Notes: generated from the letters alone by a model not told the origin. A stretch of DNA of 64,000 nucleotides from Flavobacteriaceae bacterium (GCA_018401115.1 JAGYKX010000005.1:868001-932000), one strand, 5' to 3'; positions 42,124-52,196 are shown, counted from the stretch's first letter. Made by a program: numbers and translations.

Positions 42124-43317
42124 ATGAGTACGCAACATTTATCTGATAGAATTAACGGAATGGCTACCTCAGCAACTTTAGCGATGGCAGCCAAAGCGAG
42201 GGAATTAAAAACAGCCGGAAAAGACATTATTGGACTGAGCTTAGGAGAGCCTGATTTTAACATCCCAGACTTTATCAAAGCTGCTGCCAAACAAGCCGTA
42301 GATGATAATTATTCTAGTTACTCTCCTGTAGATGGATACCTAGATTTAAAAGAAGCTATTGCTGAGAAATTTTCAAGAGACAACCAATTAGACTACAAAC
42401 CAAGTCAGATTGTGGTTTCTACAGGAGCCAAACAGTCTCTTGCAAATATTGCTATGGTCATGCTCAACCACGGAGATGAAGTCATTTTACCTGCACCGTA
42501 TTGGGTGAGTTATAGTGATATTGTTACATTGGCAGAGGGTGTGCCTGTTGAAGTTCCTACGAGTATTGAAAATGATTTTAAAATGACTGCGACTCAATTG
42601 GAACAAGCGATTACGCCAAAAACAAAAATGATTTGGTTTAGCTCTCCTTGTAATCCAAGTGGATCTGTATATAGTCATGAGGAATTAACCGCATTGGCAG
42701 CAGTATTGGCTAAGCACCCCAATATATTTATCGTGTCTGATGAAATTTACGAACATATTAATTTTGTTGGAGGCCATGTGAGCATTGCTGGAATTCCAGG
42801 TATGTACAACAGAACCATCACTGTCAATGGGGTTTCTAAAGCGTTTGCTATGACCGGGTGGCGTATTGGTTATATTGGTGCTCCTGAATGGATTGCTAAG
42901 GCTTGTACTAAATTTCAAGGACAGAATACTTCTGGTGCTAATTCCATAGCACAGAGAGCTACTATAGCTGCACTAAAGGCTCCTGTAAGTAGTATTTCTC
43001 ATATGATTGAAGCTTTCCATCAAAGAAGGGATTTGGTTCTTGAATTATTGGGAGAAATTCCAGGATTTAGACTCAATATACCTGAAGGCGCTTTTTATGT
43101 ATTTCCAGATGTAAGTGAGTTTTTTGGAAAAACAATCAAAGGAAAACAGATCAATAACGCCTCTGACTTCGCTATATTTCTATTAGAGGAGGCTTTGGTA
43201 GCTACAGTTACAGGAGAAGCATTTGGAAATCCAAACTGTATTAGAATATCCTATGCTGCCTCCGAAGAAGCACTTAGAGAAGCTATGGCAAGAATTAAAA
43301 AAGCGGTAAACGCTTAA
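42124..43317 (+). CDS. Class I PLP-dependent aminotransferase (aspartate type)
   Basis: The 397-residue aminotransferase has the fold-type I active site: Asn177 (SPCNPSGSV), Asp206 and Tyr209 (SDEIYE), PLP lysine Lys239 (VNGVSKAFAMTGWRIGY) and Arg at GNPNCIRISYA. These fit the AspC/AspB subgroup I-gamma, which transfers amino groups between aspartate or aromatic amino acids and 2-oxoglutarate. The exact amino donor is not determinable. The gene ends at a strong bidirectional terminator. Confidence 0.93.
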   Translation: MSTQHLSDRINGMATSATLAMAAKARELKTAGKDIIGLSLGEPDFNIPDFIKAAAKQAVDDNYSSYSPVDGYLDLKEAIAEKFSRDNQLDYKPSQIVVSTGAKQSLANIAMVMLNHGDEVILPAPYWVSYSDIVTLAEGVPVEVPTSIENDFKMTATQLEQAITPKTKMIWFSSPCNPSGSVYSHEELTALAAVLAKHPNIFIVSDEIYEHINFVGGHVSIAGIPGMYNRTITVNGVSKAFAMTGWRIGYIGAPEWIAKACTKFQGQNTSGANSIAQRATIAALKAPVSSISHMIEAFHQRRDLVLELLGEIPGFRLNIPEGAFYVFPDVSEFFGKTIKGKQINNASDFAIFLLEEALVATVTGEAFGNPNCIRISYAASEEALREAMARIKKAVNA

Positions 43318-43336
43318 TTTCACTACCGACTTATAA

Positions 43337-43368
43337 AAAAGCGGGCTTCCTTTGGGAAGCCCGCTTTT
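43337..43368. terminator. Perfect 14-bp bidirectional terminator
   Basis: AAAAGCGGGCTTCC (43337-43350) pairs with GGAAGCCCGCTTTT (43355-43368) around TTTG. Six T on the minus strand make it strongest for trkH; it also follows the aminotransferase gene. Confidence 0.9.
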
Positions 43369-43412
43369 AGTTTTAAATAATATATTTCTACTAAACTTAA
43401 TTGAGATTAAAC

Positions 43413-44903
43413 TTAAATCTTTCTCCAGAAATAAGGTGAAAACAAAATGAGGACCGTAAAGAGTTCTAACCTACCTAAAATCATTAAAAACCCACACCAC
43501 CATTTTCCTAGGGCGGGTAAGCTGTTAAAATTAGACAGTGGGTTTAGGGAACCTAGTCCAGGACCTACATTTCCTAATGATGTTGCTGCACCACCTATCG
43601 AAGATTCAAAATCTAAGCCCATAAATGCCAATACAAGTGCACCTATGATAAACAACAGCATATAAAGCACAAAAAATCCAATAATATTATATACAATACT
43701 CTCTGCGACTGTTTTGTTATTATAGCGCACTGGAATGATTGCATTACTGTGTAATGTACGCTTGAACTCCAACAAGCCATTCTTGATAATCAATAGGTGG
43801 CGCATGACCTTAATCCCACCTGCAGTAGATCCTGCTGAACCACCCAAGAACATTAACCCAAAGAAGAATATAGTTAAAAATGGGGTCCAAGCCGTAAAAT
43901 CTGCCGTTACAAATCCCGTAGTAGTCACTACAGCCAAAACTTGAAACAAAGCATGTCTAAAGGCACTTTCTCCATAACCTAAAACCATGGGGAATGATTC
44001 TGAAACTTTTGGTTGAGCTTGAAAAAAGACTACCAAGGCTGCTATGACGCTAAAAGCTACTATAAAACCGGTATAAAACTTAAATTCTTCGTCTCTAATA
44101 ACCTTTTGTACTTTTCCCTTAAATGCAAAATAGCTCAATACAAAATTAGAGCCCGCCAAAAACATAAATAAAATAACAATATACTGAATGAGCGGTTGGT
44201 CATTCCAAAAAGCCAAACTGGTATTTTTAGTAGAAAAACCGCCTGTAGACAATGTAGCCATAGCATGATTCACAGCGTCAAAAAAGTCCATCCCCGCTAG
44301 TTTCAATAACAGCGTTTCTGCCACTGTATAGCCAACATAGATAAGCCACAAGCGTTTAGCAGTATCTGTTATTCTCGGATGCAATTTATCTGCACTTGGA
44401 CCTGGGGCTTCTGCTGCAAATAATTGCATGCCCCCTATACCCAACAAAGGCAAAATAGCAATGGCCAAAACAATAATACCCATGCCTCCAATCCAATGCG
44501 TTAGACTTCTCCAAAATAAAATACCCTTGGGAAGTGATTCTATATCGTTTAGGATACTAGCACCGGTAGTAGTATAACCAGAAATAGTTTCAAAAAAAGC
44601 ATTAGTTATATCTGGAATAGATCCTGTAAATAGATAGGGTAACACTCCAGATGCAGACATGACCAACCAACCAAAAGTAACAATAATATAACCCTCTTTA
44701 GGCTTAACTTCTTTTTTATGGTCTCTTGTAAAAAACATTGACACAAGCCCTATAAGCATAGTGACAATTGCCGCCATTGTAATTTCAATGGTGACACCAT
44801 CTTTGTAAAGACCACTTACCAAAGCAGCTACCAACATAAAAGCCCCGTTACAAAGCAACAGCAAGCCCATTAGGTGAATAATAATCTTTCCGTTTAAGCG
44901 CAT
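43413..44903 (-). CDS. trkH: Trk potassium uptake protein TrkH
   Basis: TrkH is the channel-like membrane subunit of the Trk K+ uptake system. The 496-residue protein has about ten hydrophobic helices and the four half-conserved filter loops, seen as ISGYTTTGASIL, MATLSTGGFSTKN, VVTTTGFVTADF and TSLGNVGPGLGSL. It starts one base before the trkA stop region, with no gap. TrkA gates it by binding NAD(H)/ATP. Confidence 0.95.
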   Translation of the reverse strand: MRLNGKIIIHLMGLLLLCNGAFMLVAALVSGLYKDGVTIEITMAAIVTMLIGLVSMFFTRDHKKEVKPKEGYIIVTFGWLVMSASGVLPYLFTGSIPDITNAFFETISGYTTTGASILNDIESLPKGILFWRSLTHWIGGMGIIVLAIAILPLLGIGGMQLFAAEAPGPSADKLHPRITDTAKRLWLIYVGYTVAETLLLKLAGMDFFDAVNHAMATLSTGGFSTKNTSLAFWNDQPLIQYIVILFMFLAGSNFVLSYFAFKGKVQKVIRDEEFKFYTGFIVAFSVIAALVVFFQAQPKVSESFPMVLGYGESAFRHALFQVLAVVTTTGFVTADFTAWTPFLTIFFFGLMFLGGSAGSTAGGIKVMRHLLIIKNGLLEFKRTLHSNAIIPVRYNNKTVAESIVYNIIGFFVLYMLLFIIGALVLAFMGLDFESSIGGAATSLGNVGPGLGSLNPLSNFNSLPALGKWWCGFLMILGRLELFTVLILFSPYFWRKI

Positions 44904-46253
44904 TTATAAAAACAGCTTTTCAATTTTGGGTATGGCGCTTGGTAAACAACAAACCACTACTCGGTCGCCCTCAGTAATTTTAAAGGCTCCCAATGCTATA
45001 ATACCTTCGCCATCTCTAATGACGCCTCCAATGGTAGCCAGCCTAGGAAAATCAATTTCTCGAATTAGTTTTCCACTTACAGCTGAATTAGGCTTTACAA
45101 TAAATTCTAAAATTTCAGCATTTAAATTATTGAGTCGCGTCATGGCAACCACTTCACCTTTTCTGATATACCTGAAGATGTTATTGGCAGCCAAAAGTTT
45201 TTTATTGATTAAGGTGTCTATTCCAATAGAATGGGACAATTGAAAATAATCCATGTTTTCTACTAAGGCTATGGTCTTTTTAATGTCTTTAGATTTGGCC
45301 ACCAGGCAAGACATAATGTTGGTCTCTGAATTTCCTGTCACAGCAATAAAAGCGTCCATAGCTGAAAGACTCTCTTCTTCAAGTAATTCTACATTGCGAC
45401 CATCTCCGTTAATCACTAAAGCATTGGGGAGTTGCTCCGCTAAATCTGTTGCTTTTTGTTTGTCTTTTTCAATGAGTTTTACATTGAATTTCCTATTACA
45501 TAAATCTCTGGCTGTTTTTTGTCCTACTTTTGATCCACCCAGAATCATGACATTCTTAATATCTTTTTTGATAGTACCTGTCATTTTATATAGCTCCTCT
45601 ACGCCTTCCTTAGAAGTGATAAAATACACTTGGTCTTCTGCCTGAAAAACACTATCCCCTCTTGGAATAATAGTGAATTGTGTGCCAGATCTCTTAATTG
45701 CAATAGGCATAAAATGGACCTCAGAAAATGTTTCTGCAGCATCTTTTACCGTTTTGCCTACAAAAGGAGCTCCTGAAGAAAGGCAAATACCCACCATAAT
45801 TAATTTACCTTCTTCAAATTCGTAGGTATCATTAAAGGCAGATTGGTTAATCAATAATTGTATTTCAGTAGCGGCGAGTCTTTCAGGGGAAATAAGTTCG
45901 TCTATACCTAAGTCTGAAAAGCGCAAACGCTCCTTATTTTCTATAAACTCCGTATTAGAAATCCTAGCAATAGTTCTTTTACAACCCAATTGCTTTGCCA
46001 AGATACAGAGTGTAAGATTGGTGGTCTCTGAAGAGGTGACTCCTATTACAAGATCGGATTGGGCCACACGGGCGTCTTCTAAAATACCAATCGATGTGGC
46101 GTCTCCTTTTAAAACCCTAATATCTAAATGGTTGTCTGCGTAGGACAAACTCTCTTTATCAGAATCAATTAATGTAATATCTTGAGATTCGTAAGAAAGT
46201 AATTTAGCGAGGTGAAAACCAACCTCTCCAGCTCCTGCAATAATAATCTTCAT
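44904..46253 (-). CDS. trkA: Trk system regulatory subunit TrkA
   Basis: TrkA is the peripheral regulatory subunit of the K+ channel. It has two tandem RCK halves: an N-terminal Rossmann motif GAGEVGFHLAKLL (6-18) and a second, less canonical VMILGGSKVGQKTARDL near residue 235. Each is followed by a TrkA_C domain. The 449-aa length is normal. Two candidate minus-strand -7 elements lie upstream (46294-46287, TAGGTTTG; 46332-46325, TAATTTTG). Confidence 0.95.
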   Translation of the reverse strand: MKIIIAGAGEVGFHLAKLLSYESQDITLIDSDKESLSYADNHLDIRVLKGDATSIGILEDARVAQSDLVIGVTSSETTNLTLCILAKQLGCKRTIARISNTEFIENKERLRFSDLGIDELISPERLAATEIQLLINQSAFNDTYEFEEGKLIMVGICLSSGAPFVGKTVKDAAETFSEVHFMPIAIKRSGTQFTIIPRGDSVFQAEDQVYFITSKEGVEELYKMTGTIKKDIKNVMILGGSKVGQKTARDLCNRKFNVKLIEKDKQKATDLAEQLPNALVINGDGRNVELLEEESLSAMDAFIAVTGNSETNIMSCLVAKSKDIKKTIALVENMDYFQLSHSIGIDTLINKKLLAANNIFRYIRKGEVVAMTRLNNLNAEILEFIVKPNSAVSGKLIREIDFPRLATIGGVIRDGEGIIALGAFKITEGDRVVVCCLPSAIPKIEKLFL

Positions 46254-46286
46254 GAATGGTGTAAGATGTTAAGCATATGCTTGTTA

Positions 46287-46332
46287 CAAACCTAACACAG
46301 TAAATTAAATTAGGTTTTATTGAGCAAAATTA
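46287..46332 (-). promoter_or_regulatory. Two candidate -7 promoter elements of trkA-trkH
   Basis: On the minus strand TAGGTTTG (46294-46287) and TAATTTTG (46332-46325) both fit TAnnTTTG, 33 and 71 bp before the ATG. Either or both may be used. Confidence 0.35.
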
Positions 46333-46385
46333 CACAATTATATGATACTGACCCCAAATGTGCTTTTATAAAGCGATGTAAAAGC

Positions 46386-46393
46386 TATCTTTG
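46386..46393 (+). promoter_or_regulatory. Candidate -7 promoter element of ubiE
   Basis: TATCTTTG, exact TAnnTTTG; its TTG is in frame with ubiE but the ATG at 46406 is the real start. Confidence 0.5.
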
Positions 46394-46405
46394 AAAAAAA
46401 AAAGC

Positions 46406-47134
46406 ATGGCTACTCCTGTAAAACCTTATCAAAATAGCGAAGAAGGAAAGAAGACACAAGTACGTAATATGTTTAACGGTATTGCGCAAAACTACGATGC
46501 CTTAAATAGGGTAATCTCTTTTGGAATTGATATTTCATGGAGAAAAAAAGTAGTCGCACTTATTGAAGCTACAAATCCGAAAAATATATTAGACATTGCC
46601 ACTGGTACTGGTGATTTAGCCATTCACTTGGCAGAGACCAATGCCGAAAAAATTATCGGATTAGACCTCTCTCCTGGTATGCTATCTGTGGGTATAGAAA
46701 AAGTTTCCCAAAAAAATCTCAATCATAAAATTGACATGATCATTGGAGACTCTGAGGCATTGCCCTTTGATGCAAATAGCATAGACGCTGTGACTGTAGC
46801 TTTTGGGGTTAGAAACTTCGAAAACCTTACTTTAGGTCTTTCAGAAATTCTCAGGGTTTTAAAACCACAGGGAACCTTAGTGATTCTTGAGACCTCCGTA
46901 CCTGAGAAAACACCCTTCAAACAAGGATATGCATTGTATACTAAAAATTTACTCCCCCTGATAGGAAGGCTCTTTTCAAAAGACAAAAGTGCTTATTCCT
47001 ATTTGTCAGAATCTGCTGCTCAATTTCCTTATGGAGTAAGGTTCAACAATATTTTAAAAGAAATTGGGTTTACTACAGTAATGCACCATCCGCAAACTTT
47101 TGGTGTAGCAACAATTTACCAAGCAGTAAAATAA
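46406..47134 (+). CDS. ubiE: Demethylmenaquinone methyltransferase
   Basis: UbiE/MenG performs the last C-methylation of menaquinone, the quinone that Na+-NQR should use here. Motif I is [17 protein letters not shown], followed by [10 protein letters not shown] and the diagnostic [11 protein letters not shown] and [14 protein letters not shown]. The ATG at 46406 gives 242 aa. A TTG at 46391 belongs to the promoter box and is rejected. porT starts 14 bp downstream. Confidence 0.95.
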   Translation: MATPVKPYQNSEEGKKTQVRNMFNGIAQNYDALNRVISFGIDISWRKKVVALIEATNPKNILDIATGTGDLAIHLAETNAEKIIGLDLSPGMLSVGIEKVSQKNLNHKIDMIIGDSEALPFDANSIDAVTVAFGVRNFENLTLGLSEILRVLKPQGTLVILETSVPEKTPFKQGYALYTKNLLPLIGRLFSKDKSAYSYLSESAAQFPYGVRFNNILKEIGFTTVMHHPQTFGVATIYQAVK

Positions 47135-47148
47135 GACTGCTTTTACTT

Positions 47149-47877
47149 ATGAGGCATTACATATTTTTTTTGGGTTTTCTGCTGTTAAGCATTAGTTTTT
47201 CTTGGGGACAATTCAATGAAAATACAGTGCTTAACATTCCTAATGATGACAAACTACCCTTAAACTGGGGCTATTTTGTGGGCATAAATCAATTTGATTA
47301 TCAAATTTCTTATTTAAACTCGAGCTATAACACCAACCCATTTGGGGAAGTTACGGAGATTTTAGTCCAAAAAAGCACCGGATTTAATGTAGGTTTAATA
47401 GGTGAAATGCGGATTAATGAACTTTTAGACTTAAGGTTAGAGCCAGGCTTTTACAGCGGAAAAACAACCCTTGAATTTAAAAATCAAAACCTAATTACTG
47501 AAAAAGACAGTATTAGAGAAATAAAATCTACTTATATTAATGTCCCTTTGCTTTTAAAATTTAGTGCTAATAGAATTGGAAATTGGCGGCCATTCATTGT
47601 AGGGGGTCCCTATGCTGCCATTAATTTAAGCAGCAATGAAAACAGCATAGACGACAATAAAAGCGGCACGTTTAAAGTTCAAAAATGGAATTATGGATAC
47701 CAAATTGGCGTTGGGATAGATTTATATTTGTCTTACTTTAAGTTCACTCCTTCTATTCGAGGCGTGTTTTCTCTCACAGACGACGCCATAAGGGACGCAG
47801 ATCCTCAAAGCCCTTGGACAGCTAATATTCACAAAATGCGCTCTAGAGGAGTTTTTTTAGTGCTTACCTTTGAGTAA
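47149..47877 (+). CDS. porT: Type IX secretion system outer membrane protein PorT/SprT
   Basis: The 242-residue protein has a signal peptide (about 1-20, ending FSWGQ) and an eight-stranded outer membrane barrel of the OMP_b-brl type. Family features are LPLNWGYFVGINQFDYQISY, EPGFYSGKTTLEF, YINVPLLLKFSANRIGNWRPFIVGGPYAA and the C-terminal GVFLVLTFE. PorT is required for T9SS export and gliding. ubiE-porT adjacency is, as I recall, the usual order in flavobacteria. The stop abuts the convergent RNA methyltransferase stop with no spacer. Confidence 0.9.
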   Translation: MRHYIFFLGFLLLSISFSWGQFNENTVLNIPNDDKLPLNWGYFVGINQFDYQISYLNSSYNTNPFGEVTEILVQKSTGFNVGLIGEMRINELLDLRLEPGFYSGKTTLEFKNQNLITEKDSIREIKSTYINVPLLLKFSANRIGNWRPFIVGGPYAAINLSSNENSIDDNKSGTFKVQKWNYGYQIGVGIDLYLSYFKFTPSIRGVFSLTDDAIRDADPQSPWTANIHKMRSRGVFLVLTFE

Positions 47878-48588
47878 TTACCTGCTCATTTCATAAAAAA
47901 TTATAGCAGCTGCATTGGCCACGTTCAGACTGTCTGCTTTTGAAGAAGGATGGGAAGAAATAGATATCTTCTTAGTGATATGATTACTTAGCTCAATAGA
48001 AATACCATTGCCCTCGTTTCCAAAAACAATAATTCCCGGTGTCTCAAAGACTATTTTCTCAATAGGAGTTCCCTCCATAAATGTTCCATAAACAGTGGCG
48101 TTAAGCCCATTGATTAGTGGAATAATTGGTTCGTAATACACAGAAACCCTTGTTAAAGATCCCATACTCGATTGAACTACTTTTGGGTTATACACATCTA
48201 CCGTGTCTGGACTACAAAGGATTTGCTTTATACCAAACCAATCACAGAGTCTTATGATAGTTCCCAAATTCCCTGGATCTTGAAGTCCGTCGAGCACCAC
48301 CACCCAATCTTTGAAATCTAGTGCTGCTTGTTTTGGAATATAAAAAACTCCTAAATATCCATTTGGGTTTTTCAGGGCACTGATTTGAGAAAACTCCTTT
48401 TCAGAAATTTTTTCAAAGGAATTTATATCAGAACCAACCTGAGAGCTCAACAATTTGTAAGGAATAAGATCATTATTAAGTGCGTCTGCTATTCCTTTTT
48501 CTCCCTCGATTATAAAAAGACCGTGCTGAATGCGATTCTTTTTTTGATGAAGGCTTTTGATTAGTTTTAATTGGCTTTTAACAACCAT
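47878..48588 (-). CDS. TrmH-family RNA 2'-O-methyltransferase
   Basis: This 236-residue SPOUT enzyme has a short N-terminal substrate-binding domain (about 10-90) and a knotted SAM domain with VVLDGLQDPGNLGTIIRLCDWFG, FGNEGNGIS and KISISSHPSSKADSLNVANAAAIIFYEM, the three SpoU motifs. It methylates a ribose in rRNA or tRNA; the target (for example 23S G2251, RlmB) is not assigned. It lies between porT and the TamL-like gene. Confidence 0.92.
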   Translation of the reverse strand: MVVKSQLKLIKSLHQKKNRIQHGLFIIEGEKGIADALNNDLIPYKLLSSQVGSDINSFEKISEKEFSQISALKNPNGYLGVFYIPKQAALDFKDWVVVLDGLQDPGNLGTIIRLCDWFGIKQILCSPDTVDVYNPKVVQSSMGSLTRVSVYYEPIIPLINGLNATVYGTFMEGTPIEKIVFETPGIIVFGNEGNGISIELSNHITKKISISSHPSSKADSLNVANAAAIIFYEMSR

Positions 48589-48598
48589 ACAAATAGTG

Positions 48599-48606
48599 TA
48601 TTTTTG
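48599..48606 (+). promoter_or_regulatory. Candidate -7 promoter element of the TamL-like gene
   Basis: TATTTTTG; predicted transcription start falls near 48612, which favours the ATG at 48630 as translation start. Confidence 0.45.
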
Positions 48607-48629
48607 GACTTATGAAAGGAGCTAACTCC

Positions 48630-51074
48630 ATGTATGTATTTATCACAAAAGTAAGCTTTATCTTACTAATGATTACTATTTACAGTTGCAACCCTTTAAA
48701 AAATCTCTCGAAAGATCAATGGCTTCTCAGGAAGAATGAAATTATCGAGGGTACTGAAAAACGCACAGAAGAAGCTCTTTACAACCTACTGATTCAGCAA
48801 CCCAATACCTATGTTTTTGGAAGCCCTTTAAAGCTCAATGTCAGTAATCTCAGTAAAAAACCCGGCAGCGACACCTGGCTAAATAGAATTGGAGAGCAGG
48901 CTGTCCTTATTGATCAAAAAAGCACCAATAGATCCATAGAAAGGCTTCAATCATATTATAAAAGTCTTGGATATTTCAATGCTAGTGTAAATGCCATACA
49001 GCAAAACCACCCAAGGAAACAAAAAGCGACCGTTCGTTATACCATAGATAAAGGGCGTGCTTTTGTGATAGACTCCGTCAAAACTATTTTTTATTCCAAG
49101 GATCTAGATAGCCTATATAAAAGCAATAAGGGCCACTCTTTTATTCAAAAAGGAAAAGTTTTTTCTTATAAAGATTTTGAAGCAGAGAGAGATCGCATTA
49201 GTAAACTAGCCAAAGACCATGGTATATATAATTTTCAAGAAAGTGCCGTAAGTTTTAGTATTAGTAGAGATACCGTTCAAAAAAACAAAGACTCTTTATT
49301 ATTTGTATTACTCTCGATAAGAAACCCAAAAGAAAACAATGAAACAGTTAGCAAACCCTATCGCATTAAAAAAATAAAAAGGGTTAATTTATATACAGAC
49401 ATTCCTTATAACACGCCCAAAACGGCGCTAGACTCCATTGAACACAACGGATTTACTATATTTTATAAGGACAAACTCCGCTATAAACCTAAAGCTATTA
49501 CTGACCCGGTTTACCTACTAGAAGGGGATATTTATGCAGAGTATAATAGACAACTCACCTTTAGAAAAATGAGTAGTCTAAATACCTTCAAATACCCTAA
49601 TATATCTATCGCTGAAATTGAAGGAGCCCCCGATTTATTTGCAGAAATTTATTTAAATTCTAAGGATACCTATGCCGCTCAAGTTAATTTAGATGTAACC
49701 CACTCCAACATTCAACGACTGGGATTAGCCTTCAGCAGTTCATTAATGGCCAGAAATATTTTTGGAGGGGCAGAAATATTAAGCCTTTCCGGTAGAGGGT
49801 CTGTGGGTATTCTTGGAGACGCCGCCCTAAGCAGTGAAAAATACCTGTCAGAGATTGGTGTAGATGTAAATTTAAATATTCCCAATTTATGGTTTCCCTT
49901 TATTTCACTTAAAGGCTTACTCTCTAAAAATAGCTTACCTCAAACAAAAATTAGCCTTGGAACCAGTTTTCAAAAAAATATAGGACTGGACAAACAAACA
50001 CTTAATGTCACATATGGCTTTAATTGGGCCCCAAGCGATTTTCTGAAATTCAACGCCAGCCTTTTAGAAGTTCAATATGTTCAAAATCTGAACCCAGAAC
50101 GTTTTTTTAGTGTGTATGGCACCACTTACAACAGGCTAAATACTTTGGCGCAAGACTACACACAAGACCCTATCTTTGAATCCTTTTTTGACCCAACAAC
50201 AACAGGTATTGGGGAACTCACCATACCACAAGGTGCAGCAAATTTTATAGAAACCTTTTTAAACACCCAAGACAACAACTCAGAACAATACAAAGAAATT
50301 CAAAGAATTGAAGAGCGAAAAAACAGGCTCATAGAAAACAACCTCATATCTAGTAGCCAACTAACCCTGATTAAAAACAATAAAAAAGAAATTACGGATC
50401 CTGATTTTTATCAGTTTAGAGCCAAAATAGAAAGCGCTGGAAACTTACTAAGCTTACTATCCAATATAATGCCTGTTGAAGAAAATGAATCGGGAACCAA
50501 ATTAATTGCAGGAGTACCTTATGCCCAATACATTAAAACTGAACTAGACTTTATTAAGCATTGGCGCGTTGGAAGAGATCAAGTATTGGCGTTTAGAAGT
50601 TTTGGAGGAATTGCTATACCCTATGGAAATGCAAGTACCATTCCTTTCGCAAGATCTTATTTTGCTGGTGGCTCTAACGATAATAGGGCGTGGAATGCCT
50701 ACGCATTAGGACCAGGAAGTACAAACAACCTCAATGATTTTAATGAAGCTAACTTTAAATTGGCTTTTAATTTAGAGTACAGATTCCCCCTAGTAGGAGC
50801 AATTAAAGGCGCCTTATTTACAGATGCTGGAAATATTTGGAACGCTTTAGATGGCGTTAATGATCCAGAGCGGTCATTCAAAGGCGTTTCTTCCCTTCAG
50901 CAAATTGCCATAGGTAATGGATTTGGTATCAGGTACGATTTTACCTATTTCGTATTTAGACTAGATGTAGGATTCAAAACCTATAATCCAAGCTTAGAAA
51001 ATTCAAAACGCTGGTTTAGAGACTACAATTTTGCGAATTCCGTAATAAATATTGGAATAAATTATCCATTTTAA
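48630..51074 (+). CDS. tamL: BamA/TamA-superfamily lipoprotein (TamL-like)
   Basis: The protein (814 aa from 48630) starts with a lipoprotein signal (cysteine at residue 20 in TIYSCN). POTRA-like domains follow (about 60-330: RLQSYYKSLGYFNASV, ATVRYTIDKGRAFVIDSV), then a 16-strand Omp85 barrel with C-terminal INIGINYPF. A lipidated Omp85 protein of this length fits TamL, a Bacteroidota relative of TamA. I prefer the ATG at 48630 over 48612 because an AAGGAG lies 8 bp before it and the upstream ATG would sit at the predicted transcript start. The barrel insert at about 490-560 is unusually charged. Confidence 0.88.
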   Translation: MYVFITKVSFILLMITIYSCNPLKNLSKDQWLLRKNEIIEGTEKRTEEALYNLLIQQPNTYVFGSPLKLNVSNLSKKPGSDTWLNRIGEQAVLIDQKSTNRSIERLQSYYKSLGYFNASVNAIQQNHPRKQKATVRYTIDKGRAFVIDSVKTIFYSKDLDSLYKSNKGHSFIQKGKVFSYKDFEAERDRISKLAKDHGIYNFQESAVSFSISRDTVQKNKDSLLFVLLSIRNPKENNETVSKPYRIKKIKRVNLYTDIPYNTPKTALDSIEHNGFTIFYKDKLRYKPKAITDPVYLLEGDIYAEYNRQLTFRKMSSLNTFKYPNISIAEIEGAPDLFAEIYLNSKDTYAAQVNLDVTHSNIQRLGLAFSSSLMARNIFGGAEILSLSGRGSVGILGDAALSSEKYLSEIGVDVNLNIPNLWFPFISLKGLLSKNSLPQTKISLGTSFQKNIGLDKQTLNVTYGFNWAPSDFLKFNASLLEVQYVQNLNPERFFSVYGTTYNRLNTLAQDYTQDPIFESFFDPTTTGIGELTIPQGAANFIETFLNTQDNNSEQYKEIQRIEERKNRLIENNLISSSQLTLIKNNKKEITDPDFYQFRAKIESAGNLLSLLSNIMPVEENESGTKLIAGVPYAQYIKTELDFIKHWRVGRDQVLAFRSFGGIAIPYGNASTIPFARSYFAGGSNDNRAWNAYALGPGSTNNLNDFNEANFKLAFNLEYRFPLVGAIKGALFTDAGNIWNALDGVNDPERSFKGVSSLQQIAIGNGFGIRYDFTYFVFRLDVGFKTYNPSLENSKRWFRDYNFANSVINIGINYPF

Positions 51075-51088
51075 GCCTAGTTTTTTCC

Positions 51089-51096
51089 TATTTTTG
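51089..51096 (+). promoter_or_regulatory. Candidate -7 promoter element of fbaA
   Basis: TATTTTTG, 32 bp before the fbaA ATG. Confidence 0.45.
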
Positions 51097-51128
51097 CGTT
51101 TCTAATCAATTATAGATAATACAATTAC

Positions 51129-52196
51129 ATGTCCCACAACATTAAAGCTGGCGTAGCCACAGGAGATCAAGTTCAAGAAATTTTTAACTATGCCAAAGAA
51201 AAAGGTTTTGCCTTACCGGCTGTAAATGTTACAGGTTCTAGCACCATTAATGGTGTGTTGGAAACCGCTGCTTCATTAAATGCTCCCGTAATCATTCAAT
51301 TTTCAAATGGAGGTGCCCAATTTAATGCTGGTAAAGGATTGTCTAACAAAAATGAACAAGCCGCTATTCAAGGGGCTATCGCTGGTGCAAAACACGTGCA
51401 CCAATTGGCAGAAGCATACGGAGCTACGGTAATACTGCATACAGACCACTGTGCAAAAAAATTATTGCCTTGGATCGATGGTTTATTGGACGCCAGTGAA
51501 GCGCACTTCAAAGCCACTGGAAAGCCATTATTTAGCTCTCATATGATTGATTTATCTGAAGAGCCATTGGAGGAAAATATCGCCATTTGCAAAGAGTATC
51601 TTGCTAGAATGAGTAAAATGGATATGACTTTAGAAATAGAATTGGGTATTACTGGAGGAGAAGAAGACGGTGTAGACAATACAGATATAGACGACTCTAA
51701 ATTATACACGCAACCAGAAGAAGTAGCTTATGCTTATGAAGAATTATCTAAGGTAAGTCCAAGATTTACCATTGCTGCAGCTTTTGGAAACGTTCATGGA
51801 GTTTACAAGCCTGGAAACGTAAAATTAACCCCAAAAATCTTATTGAATTCTCAAGAATTCATTTCTGAAAAATACGGTTTGGAACACAATTCAATTGACT
51901 TTGTATTTCACGGTGGTTCAGGTTCTACCTTAGAGGAAATTAGAGAGTCTATTGGATATGGTGTTATTAAAATGAATATTGATACAGACCTTCAATACGC
52001 ATTTTTAGAAGGAACAAGAGATTATATTCAAGACAAAAAAGACTATATACAAGGACAAATTGGGAATCCAGACGGCGCAGACCAACCAAACAAAAAATAC
52101 TACGACCCTAGGGTTTGGATTCGTGAGGGAGAAAAAACTTTCGTTGCGAGATTAACCAAAGCTTTTGAAGATTTGAACAACGTTCAAACCTTATAA
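51129..52196 (+). CDS. fbaA: Class II fructose-bisphosphate aldolase
   Basis: The zinc-dependent aldolase splits fructose 1,6-bisphosphate into dihydroxyacetone phosphate and glyceraldehyde-3-phosphate. HTDHCAKK at 104-111 supplies the catalytic Asp106 and zinc ligand His107; the other zinc histidines lie in AAFGNVHGVYKPG and VFHGGSGSTLEEI. The 355-aa length matches E. coli FbaA (class IIA). It ends at a perfect 12-bp hairpin. Confidence 0.97.
   Translation: MSHNIKAGVATGDQVQEIFNYAKEKGFALPAVNVTGSSTINGVLETAASLNAPVIIQFSNGGAQFNAGKGLSNKNEQAAIQGAIAGAKHVHQLAEAYGATVILHTDHCAKKLLPWIDGLLDASEAHFKATGKPLFSSHMIDLSEEPLEENIAICKEYLARMSKMDMTLEIELGITGGEEDGVDNTDIDDSKLYTQPEEVAYAYEELSKVSPRFTIAAAFGNVHGVYKPGNVKLTPKILLNSQEFISEKYGLEHNSIDFVFHGGSGSTLEEIRESIGYGVIKMNIDTDLQYAFLEGTRDYIQDKKDYIQGQIGNPDGADQPNKKYYDPRVWIREGEKTFVARLTKAFEDLNNVQTL

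Noticed and set aside
45253-45645. Plus-strand frame of 130 codons inside trkA
   Set aside because: Antisense to the conserved trkA frame; composition is low-complexity with no domain.
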